Origin: Verrucomicrobiota bacterium
GTDB lineage: Bacteria; Verrucomicrobiota; Verrucomicrobiia; Limisphaerales; UBA9464
Reading direction: 5' to 3'
Length of the DNA stretch: 64,000 nt
Assembly (NCBI GenBank): GCA_016871805.1
Contig: VHCG01000001.1
Span: 62,001-126,000 of the forward strand
The notes under the pieces were generated by a model that was given only the letters and a program-made list of their open reading frames with translations, was not told the origin of the DNA and did no database searches. Positions within the stretch are counted from its first letter, which is position 1, and the number at the start of each line of letters is the position of its first letter. Shown here in pieces: positions 56,897 to 64,000 of the stretch. The position numbers and the translations under genes were made by a program.

Positions 56897-57820
56897 TCAG
56901 GCGGCTGCCGCCTCGGCCTCGGCGACCCTCTCCAGGACCACCTCGAGCATCCGGGGATCGCCGCCGATTCCCGGGGTGTACCAGACCCGTCGCCCCTCGC
57001 GGACGGTCGGATTGATCCAGGTCGGTTGCCCCGACCGCATCCGGGACGCCACCGTCCCGGGCGATTCCCCCAGCAACACGGGGATATCCTCCTGGCTGTG
57101 GAGTCCATCGCTCATGAAGAACGGGACGACCACCAGATCCCGGGTGGCACAGCTGCGGATGCAGTCCTCGATGCGGGGATCCTCCTCCATGAAGACGCCG
57201 TGGACCTCGGGGTAGATCCCCAGACGTCGGATCTCCGAGACCTGGACCTCCACCGACTTCCTGGAATTCTCGTTGTTGCCCGTTCCGTGGCCCGCGATGT
57301 ACAGGCTGGTCCGACCGGGCTCCGGCGGCGGGCCCGAGGCCCCGGGAAATTGGGTCACGATCCCACGAGCCCGTTCAAGGATCAGCTGCGTCATGGACAC
57401 GTGGGTGCCCACCGGAAGGCAGTAGTGCAGGTCCTGGTGCCCAACGCGTCGATGCCGGACCTGCTGGCCGGCGCCATCGATCATCCCCAGCTCCCTGGGG
57501 ATCACCTCCTCGGTGAAGTAGCCCTCGCTGATGAACATCGGGACGATGAAGACCCGGGAGGACACCACCTGCCGGAGGCATCCGCAGAATGTCGGCTGTT
57601 CCTTCCAGAACCCGGTCGCCACCTCGGCGAAGAGACCGGTCTGGCGGATCCGCGAAGCATGCTCCCGCACGGGTCGCGACGAGTCGGCGTTGAGGGTGGA
57701 TCCGTGACCGAGGAGTACTAGGGCCGCGTCGGGTCGACGACGCGGCTCCCCGGGTCCGATGACGGGGACCGGGCCTGGTTCCATGCCCACGGTCGGGGCC
57801 CCTTCGCCAGAAGCCCCCAT
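56897..57820 (-). CDS. Double CbiX/SirB-domain protein (sirohydrochlorin chelatase-like)
   Basis: Two halves with ALVLLGHGSTLNADSS and SLYIAGHGTGNNENSRKSVE; TGATG overlap with preceding response regulator. Confidence 0.85.
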   Translation of the reverse strand: MGASGEGAPTVGMEPGPVPVIGPGEPRRRPDAALVLLGHGSTLNADSSRPVREHASRIRQTGLFAEVATGFWKEQPTFCGCLRQVVSSRVFIVPMFISEGYFTEEVIPRELGMIDGAGQQVRHRRVGHQDLHYCLPVGTHVSMTQLILERARGIVTQFPGASGPPPEPGRTSLYIAGHGTGNNENSRKSVEVQVSEIRRLGIYPEVHGVFMEEDPRIEDCIRSCATRDLVVVPFFMSDGLHSQEDIPVLLGESPGTVASRMRSGQPTWINPTVREGRRVWYTPGIGGDPRMLEVVLERVAEAEAAAA

Positions 57821-58569
57821 CAACCCTGGGGAGGAAACGCGTTCTGCTCGGTCTCCATCCACCGGGTCGCGTAGTGGATCAGCGCGGTGGAGTCGGGGAG
57901 CTTGAGCTTGTCCTTGATGTGCCCACGGTGGACGTCGACGGTCTTCGGACTGAGCCCGAGCTCGCCGGCGATCTCGCGGGTGGTCATACCCTGACCAATG
58001 AGGCGGAAGACCTCGAACTCGCGGTCGGTGAGGTCGGCAATCCCGGGTTGCGAACCCGCCTTCGCGGGGCGGCCGAGGCTCTTGACCACCTTCTCCGTGA
58101 TGGCGGGGCTGAGGTAGATGCCGCCTCCGAGGACCTTGCGGATCGCGACCATCAGCTCCTCGCCACCGGCACCCTTCATGATGTAGCCCTGCGCTCCGGC
58201 CTTGAGGGCCCGTTCGGCATGGAGGTCCTCTCCGTTCATCGAGAGGATCAGGATGGCCAGATCCGGGAACCGGGCCCGGATGTCCCGGACGAATTCCATG
58301 CCGCTGCGGCCGGGCATGTTCATGTCGGTCAACAGCAGGTCGGGAACGATCTTGTCGAGCAGGGTCATCGCCTCGGCCGGATTTCCGGCCTCGCCACAGA
58401 TCTCGAGGTCGGACTCCCGGCCGATGAGCTGGGCAAGCCCGAGGCGCAGGATGGGATGGTCCTCGACCAGCATGACCCGCCGGCGCGGGGCCGCGGGCGG
58501 AGGTGGCGTCGCGGACGCGGCGGGTTCCGGGACGACGGCCTTGGTGTCGCGTTTGTCCTTCGATTTCAT
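57820..58569 (-). CDS. NarL/LuxR-family response regulator
   Basis: REC domain (VMLVEDHPILRLGLAQLI) plus LuxR HTH (LTDREFEVFRLIGQGMTTREIAGELGLSPKTVDVHRGHIKDKL). Confidence 0.93.
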   Translation of the reverse strand: MKSKDKRDTKAVVPEPAASATPPPPAAPRRRVMLVEDHPILRLGLAQLIGRESDLEICGEAGNPAEAMTLLDKIVPDLLLTDMNMPGRSGMEFVRDIRARFPDLAILILSMNGEDLHAERALKAGAQGYIMKGAGGEELMVAIRKVLGGGIYLSPAITEKVVKSLGRPAKAGSQPGIADLTDREFEVFRLIGQGMTTREIAGELGLSPKTVDVHRGHIKDKLKLPDSTALIHYATRWMETEQNAFPPQG

Positions 58570-61500
58570 AGGGCTTTCCACAGCGAGCAGGTGATGCGCA
58601 GTCCACGGCGTGGCGCCGGCCCGACCTCGAGGGTCGCACCGATCATCTCGGCGCGGTACTTCATGACCCGCATCCCCATGCCCATATCGTCACCATCGGG
58701 ACCGGAAAATCCACAACCATCATCTTCGACCGTGAGGACGATCCGCGGGGATCGCTGAGTGAGGCGGATCTGGACCCGACCCGCTCCGGAATGCTTGAGC
58801 GCGTTGTTCACCGCCTCCTGGGCGATCCGATAGAGCTGGGTCGCCACCGTGACCTCCTTCAGCAAAACCGGTCGCGGACACAGGAACCGGCACTGGACCC
58901 GGGTCATGGTCCGCACCCCCATCGCCAGCTCCTCGAGGGCACGCATCAGGCCATCGTCCTCGAGCGGGACCGGAGAGAGCCCATGGGAGAGGAGCCGCGC
59001 CTCGGTGACCGCCTCGCGGAGCTGATGCGTCAGGTTCTGGACCTGCGGCTGGAGGTTCGGGGCCTTGCTCCGGACATCGCTCGCAAGGGCCTGTCCGAAC
59101 AGCTCCAGCGCCGTGAGCCGCTGCCCCAGCCCGTCGTGGAGATCCCGTCCGAACCGACGCTGCTCCCGCTCCCGGGCCTCGAGCGCCTCCTTCTCCAGCT
59201 CAAGACGCTCGGTGATGTCCATCAGAGTCCCGACCACCTTCACCGTCCGACCCCGTCGGGCCGCCACCGCCTCCCCAACCACCTGGACATGCCGGACACG
59301 TCCGTCCGGACGCACGATCCGACACTGGAGGTCATAGCCGATGCCGCGTCGGATCAGCTGGGCGATCGTCGACTGCACGCGGGCCCGGTCATCGGAGTGG
59401 ACGAACCCGTCGACGAAACGTTCCAACGAGAGGCGTTCCTCGATGCCCAGACCCAGGATGCGGTAGACCTGGGTGGACCAGCTTGCGCGCGGCTCGGATT
59501 CGAGGATGACCTCGTAGCTGCCGAGCTGGGCGATCTTCTGGGCGCGCGCAAGACTGGCCTCGCTCCGCCGCAGGGCATCGGCGGTCTGCTTCCGATCGAT
59601 GAACTGGCCAATCTGTCCCCCGAGGCTGCCGACGAGCCCGATCAGCTCCGGATCGGCATCGAGGGAACGGGTGCTGTAGAAGACCATGACGGCGAGGGTC
59701 CGGCCCTCGAAGCGCGCCGGGAAGGCGAGTGCCGACCGCAGACGGGCCCTCGAGGCGGATCGGCGACGGCTGAACTCGGTGCACGACGACAGGTCCGGGA
59801 CCCAGTGGGGTTCGCCGGCGGGGAGGACCTGTCGGGCCAGCCATGCCGGATCTCCCAGACGGGGCGACCAGCCCCGGTTGATGAAGTCCGCGAGCGCAGG
59901 CGAAGGCGAATGCCACGCCCTCAGGATCCGCAGTCCACCCGTCTCCCCATCCGCCTCCCAGAACTCCCCCGCCCGCCACCCCAGCGACTCCGCAACCGAC
60001 CGCAGCAGCTCCGGGACGGCCTCGTCGAGACTCTGGGCCGCCGCCAGGATCCGTGCGGCCTCGAACTGCAGCCGCGCGAGGATCTCCCCCTTCCGCTGAT
60101 CGGTCACGTCCTGCAGCGTGCCGGCAACACGCTGGATCCGTCCGTTCGGAACAGCGAGCGTCTCCACAAGACTCTGGACATGCCGCACCGATCCATCGGG
60201 TCGCACCACGCGGAACTCCAGGGTGTAGCGGTCGCCTCGCCCCTCCATCCTGCGGATCGAGTCCCTGAGGCGTGCACGGTCGGCCGGGTACACATGCCGC
60301 CCGATGAACTCGTCGAGGCTCAACGGCCCCTGCGAGGGCTCGCGTCCGACAATGCGGAACATCTGGGCCGACCAGCGGAAGGACCGTTTGGAACGGAAGG
60401 AACCCGTGAAGCTGCCCAGGTGTGCGATCTCCTGGGCGCGCGCGAGTCCGCCCTCGCTCTCCCGAAGCGCCAGCTCCACGCGCTTGCGCTCGGTGATGTC
60501 CCGGACAAAGGCCGTGAAGATCGTACGACCCGGAAGCCGGACCTCGCTGAGGGACAGCTCGATGGGAAACTGCCGCCCGTCCTGGCGTCGTCCCTGCACC
60601 TCCCGTCCCGCACTCAGGGGCCACGCCCCCGGATCCCCCAGGCCACGGGGAATCAGCTGGCGCAGGGGCTTTCCGACAACCTGCGACTCGGACAGGCCGA
60701 AGATCTGCTCGGCGGACCGATTGAAGGATTCCACGACGCCGTCGATGTCGGTGGTGATGATCCCGTCGGCCGCCGTGTCGAGCATCGCCGACAGCCGTGC
60801 CTCCCGGTCCCTCACCTGCTCCTCCACCTGACGCTGGGCCGTGACCTCCAGGTGCGACACCACCGCGCCACCCCGTCCCCGGGTGAGGGGCGTCACACTC
60901 ATGAGGAACCACCGCCGCTGTCCCGGACACTGGCAGGAATACTCCGTCATGAACCCGGAGCTCTCACCCGAAAGGACCGCCGCGATGCCCGCCGCACCGG
61001 TCCGATCCGTCCGGGACCACACCGTCGAACGCCGACAGACCTCGAGATAGTCCGTGCCCACCGAGGATCTCGGCAGGTCCACCACACCCTGCTCGCGGGC
61101 GAAGCGATCCCACGCATCGTTCGTGGCGATCACCACGCCGTCCCGGTCCAGCAGCGCGATGTGGGACGGGAGGGCGCTGAGGATTTCCTGGTTGATCGCC
61201 TGCGCCTCGACCGCCTGGCGCCGCAAACGGGCCTCGGTCAGCTCCCGCTGCACCACCGACGGCAGACGGCCCAGGTCGTCCTTCCGCACGTAGTCGTGCG
61301 CCCCCGCCTTCATCAGGGCCACCGCGTTGTCCTCACCGATCGTCCCGGAGACCAGGATGAACGGGACGTCGAGCCGGGAGTCCTGGAACACCGACAGCGC
61401 ACCGCTGGCGCTGAACTGCGGGAGGTTGAAGTCCGAGATCACCAGACCCCACGGACTTGAATCGAGAGCCGCCTTGAGCTCCAGGGCGGTCTCGACGCGC

Positions 61501-61595
61501 CGCCAGTCCACCTCGTATCCCGCCCGGCGAAGGCTCCGGACCACCAGGTGGGTGTCGTTCTCGGAATCCTCGACGACCAGGACGCGAAGATGCAT
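58566..61595 (-). CDS. REC-PAS(n)-GAF-HisKA_3 hybrid sensor histidine kinase
   Basis: 1009 aa; N-terminal REC (VLVVEDSENDTHLVVRSLR), several PAS domains, GAF-like region, RFGRDLHDGLGQRLTAL (HisKA_3) and HATPase. Confidence 0.92.
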   Translation of the reverse strand: MHLRVLVVEDSENDTHLVVRSLRRAGYEVDWRRVETALELKAALDSSPWGLVISDFNLPQFSASGALSVFQDSRLDVPFILVSGTIGEDNAVALMKAGAHDYVRKDDLGRLPSVVQRELTEARLRRQAVEAQAINQEILSALPSHIALLDRDGVVIATNDAWDRFAREQGVVDLPRSSVGTDYLEVCRRSTVWSRTDRTGAAGIAAVLSGESSGFMTEYSCQCPGQRRWFLMSVTPLTRGRGGAVVSHLEVTAQRQVEEQVRDREARLSAMLDTAADGIITTDIDGVVESFNRSAEQIFGLSESQVVGKPLRQLIPRGLGDPGAWPLSAGREVQGRRQDGRQFPIELSLSEVRLPGRTIFTAFVRDITERKRVELALRESEGGLARAQEIAHLGSFTGSFRSKRSFRWSAQMFRIVGREPSQGPLSLDEFIGRHVYPADRARLRDSIRRMEGRGDRYTLEFRVVRPDGSVRHVQSLVETLAVPNGRIQRVAGTLQDVTDQRKGEILARLQFEAARILAAAQSLDEAVPELLRSVAESLGWRAGEFWEADGETGGLRILRAWHSPSPALADFINRGWSPRLGDPAWLARQVLPAGEPHWVPDLSSCTEFSRRRSASRARLRSALAFPARFEGRTLAVMVFYSTRSLDADPELIGLVGSLGGQIGQFIDRKQTADALRRSEASLARAQKIAQLGSYEVILESEPRASWSTQVYRILGLGIEERLSLERFVDGFVHSDDRARVQSTIAQLIRRGIGYDLQCRIVRPDGRVRHVQVVGEAVAARRGRTVKVVGTLMDITERLELEKEALEAREREQRRFGRDLHDGLGQRLTALELFGQALASDVRSKAPNLQPQVQNLTHQLREAVTEARLLSHGLSPVPLEDDGLMRALEELAMGVRTMTRVQCRFLCPRPVLLKEVTVATQLYRIAQEAVNNALKHSGAGRVQIRLTQRSPRIVLTVEDDGCGFSGPDGDDMGMGMRVMKYRAEMIGATLEVGPAPRRGLRITCSLWKAL

Positions 61596-61803
61596 CGGCT
61601 ACACGGCGCTCGGTGGAGACTCGTTCAGACCCGGCCTGCAATCGCCCAACCACCGCCACGGCGGCGACGGGCGGGACGATGCGGACTCGATGCCAAATGA
61701 AGCCACCCGGCCTTGGACCCTGCCAGCCGAAAGATCCGCAACTTCCACGGATGAGCCCCGGGATCCACGGGATCCCAGGGCTCCAAGCCGTCCGACAGCG
61801 TCC

Positions 61804-64000
61804 TCAGGGACCCACCACAACGGTCAGGGAGGTCGCCCGATTCAGCGCCGGAGTGTACCGGGCGTTCTCAAGGGACACCCCGGTCACCGTGAAGGTGAGC
61901 TTCGTCGACCGGGTCACACGGGGGGAGGCGATCTCCACGACGCCGTTCGCATCCGTCTTGATGCCCCGGCTCTGGGTCAGCGATCCAAGCCAGGAACCGG
62001 TCACAGCCGCCCCGGCAACGGGGGATCCGTCAGGATGGGTGATGCGGACTGTCGCGTACGCCACCCGGGAGAGACCACTCGCCGCGGTTCGGACCGTGAT
62101 CGATCCGATGCAGATCTCCCGTTGTGCGACCGTGATCGAGGTCGTGACGGAGGATTCGGCTCCCTGGTTGTCGACCACCGTGAGGGTCACCCGATGGACT
62201 CCGGGGCGACTGAACTCCCGGCGTACCATCGGCCCCGTCACCACCCGGCCATCCCCGAAATCCCAACGATGGGCGATCACCGCTCCATCCGGATCCACCG
62301 ACCGGGATCCGTCGAACACCACCGCCAACGGGGCATATCCCGAGGTGACATCGGTGGAGATCACGGCCTGGGGCGCGAGATTCGGAGGGGTGATCCGAAG
62401 ACCGACCGCACTGGAATGGGACAGTCCAGCCTCATCCGTGACCGTCAGGGTCACGCCGTAGGATCCCGGGATCTGGAAGGCGTGGGTCACCGTCACGCCC
62501 TCGGTCCGGGTGCCATCCCCGAAATCCCAGACGTAGGTCGCGAGGGTGTCGTCCTGATCGAACGAAAGACTGCCGTCGAAGACGATCGGGACAAACGCCT
62601 CGGCGACCGAAGGCGTGGGCCCGATCACGGAGACGGGCGGGACCTGTCGGACCGGTTCCGGAACTCTGCCGGAGACCGTGTACCGCCCCAGCGAGCCGTA
62701 GCCATTCCCGCTGACCACCAAGAAATACCGGCCCGCCGGGAGAACGAGATCGAACGAGGCGCCGAGGACGTCGACCGGAGCGGATTCGGCCACCAGGGCC
62801 CCGGTGGAATCGAGGAGCCGGGCCTCCACGTCGAGATTCGCGCCGACCTCCTCGGGGGACACCTGGATGCCCACGGCACCCTGTCCCGACTCGAAGGCAA
62901 ACACATCACGATCATCGGCCTCGCCTACGAGGCCGCCGGCGGTCCAGCGGGTTCCCAGCGGAAGGTGGCTGGCGGCATCCACGGAGTCGCCATGGTCATC
63001 GTCGCGGAGCGTCAATCCTGCCGCCTGGATCCGTGCGATGTCATCCTGGGCGGAAGACGCCCCGGGATACTCCCCACGGCTCCAGTGCGACAGGGAGCGG
63101 ACCGAGGCGTCACCCATGATCGGGGCCCATCCGGTATCCCCCGAACCGATCCCGGCAAAGGGCGTGGACTCACCCACCAAGGCATGGTGGAGAAGCCCCA
63201 GCGAATGGCCCACCTGATGTGAGATCGCCTCTGCAATGGCCTTGGTCTGGTCGAGCCCCAGCACGTCGGCAAACACCAGCGCGGTGTTCCACCGAGGCCC
63301 CGTCGACCCGAACGAACCCAGGTAGGAGACCCCCGAATATCCTGGAAAGGACTGACCCATCGGCGTGATCAGCACCCGGACTCCGCGTCCGGCCAGGACC
63401 GCCTCCCCGGCCGCAGCCGCGGTGGTGACATCGACATCAAACGGGGCGAAATCCTCGGAGACCCGCTTCCAGATCTCCACGATCTGGGCCCGCTCCACGG
63501 CGTTGAGGCCCTGGGGCTGGCCATCCCGATCGAAGGCCGGTGCGGTGAATCTCTGGCCCTGGAACCAGGACTCGTTCCAGACCGTCCCGGAGACGGTGGC
63601 CCCATTGAAATCCAGCTCGATGACCCTCGCGGATCCCGGGCTACTGTGGAGCTCCACGGACTCTCCATCGATGGATGGATCAGCCGTCGACGGACCCGTT
63701 TCCCCACCCAGGGTCAATACCCCGACCGAACCCTTTAGGCCACGGATCGGAGGCGATGGGATGTCCACCATCGGACTGACCCCCGCCCGCACGGGAGGCG
63801 ACGGGATGTCCGTGTTGAAGGTCCGGGCAGCCCCATCGGCCACAGGGCGAATCGGAGGGGATGGAATGTCGGTGCCAGGATTGACGACACCTCCCCGAAT
63901 CGGAGGGGACGGAATGTCGGTGTTCAGGTTCTCGCCTGCCCCATCCGTCACCCGTCGAACCGGGGGCGAAGGGATATCGGCACCAGGGTTGGAGCCGCCG
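61804..64000 (-). CDS. PKD-domain protein with metzincin-like domain and N-terminal DIPSPP(I/V)R repeats (5' end outside the window)
   Basis: Open frame extends past the window edge; two PKD domains (YVWDFGDGTRTEGVTVTHAF, HRWDFGDGRVV), HQVGHSLGLLHH plus GWAPIMG Met-turn-like motif. Confidence 0.85.
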   Translation of the reverse strand, partial: GGSNPGADIPSPPVRRVTDGAGENLNTDIPSPPIRGGVVNPGTDIPSPPIRPVADGAARTFNTDIPSPPVRAGVSPMVDIPSPPIRGLKGSVGVLTLGGETGPSTADPSIDGESVELHSSPGSARVIELDFNGATVSGTVWNESWFQGQRFTAPAFDRDGQPQGLNAVERAQIVEIWKRVSEDFAPFDVDVTTAAAAGEAVLAGRGVRVLITPMGQSFPGYSGVSYLGSFGSTGPRWNTALVFADVLGLDQTKAIAEAISHQVGHSLGLLHHALVGESTPFAGIGSGDTGWAPIMGDASVRSLSHWSRGEYPGASSAQDDIARIQAAGLTLRDDDHGDSVDAASHLPLGTRWTAGGLVGEADDRDVFAFESGQGAVGIQVSPEEVGANLDVEARLLDSTGALVAESAPVDVLGASFDLVLPAGRYFLVVSGNGYGSLGRYTVSGRVPEPVRQVPPVSVIGPTPSVAEAFVPIVFDGSLSFDQDDTLATYVWDFGDGTRTEGVTVTHAFQIPGSYGVTLTVTDEAGLSHSSAVGLRITPPNLAPQAVISTDVTSGYAPLAVVFDGSRSVDPDGAVIAHRWDFGDGRVVTGPMVRREFSRPGVHRVTLTVVDNQGAESSVTTSITVAQREICIGSITVRTAASGLSRVAYATVRITHPDGSPVAGAAVTGSWLGSLTQSRGIKTDANGVVEIASPRVTRSTKLTFTVTGVSLENARYTPALNRATSLTVVVGP
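63742..63978 (-). repeat. Coding tandem repeat, DIPSPP(I/V)R
   Basis: Five 24-nt units at 63742, 63787, 63847, 63895 and 63955; alternating spacing gives a 108-nt (36-aa) super-repeat; array may extend beyond the window. Confidence 0.9.

Noticed and set aside
56897-58639. 580-aa ORF as one protein
   Set aside because: The upstream half is a shadow of the response regulator; CbiX homology begins only at about 57820.
58791-61460. 889-aa ORF on + strand
   Set aside because: Antisense to the clearly homologous sensor kinase gene; composition (Arg/Pro/His-rich) is typical of GC-bias shadow ORFs.
61327-63222. 631-aa ORF on + strand
   Set aside because: Antisense to the kinase N-terminus and the PKD protein; no domain recognisable.

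Overview
This 64 kb GC-rich bacterial window is densely coded. The H-X9-DG-type pseudopilin, Calx-beta/PKD proteins, a CbiX plus DR2241-like Fe-S pair and several lineage-type hypotheticals suggest Verrucomicrobiota or a relative, but this is inference. Most genes are housekeeping: a UvrA-like ATPase, folE2, holA, prmC, murA, HU/IHF, phoBR, zwf, degP-like, trpC, prfB, infA, folA, gapA, mutM, SCO1, rpsU, ribH and TolC. No rRNA, tRNA, CRISPR array, transposon or prophage was recognised. The observations most worth a second look are: (i) an AlkC/AlkD-type DNA-alkylation-repeat gene (44270-45172) whose frame is interrupted only by one TGA where a Trp codon is expected; (ii) a 3' PKD protein with a DIPSPP(I/V)R tandem repeat running off the window and a metzincin-like motif reading HQVGHSLGLLH, lacking the catalytic Glu; (iii) a triple 11-bp-phased direct repeat resembling a Pho box upstream of phoB; (iv) a HK-RR-double-CbiX overlapping operon, with the DR2241-like Fe-S partner encoded 43 kb away; (v) an RGG/Gly-rich protein carrying G9 and G7 coding tracts; (vi) a frame-disrupted gene at 29342-30189; (vii) prfB without the programmed frameshift; and (viii) nested palindromes and operator-like inverted repeats in intergenic DNA. 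No complete novel defence or mobile system is evident. Very long antisense ORFs are common and are treated as GC-bias artefacts.
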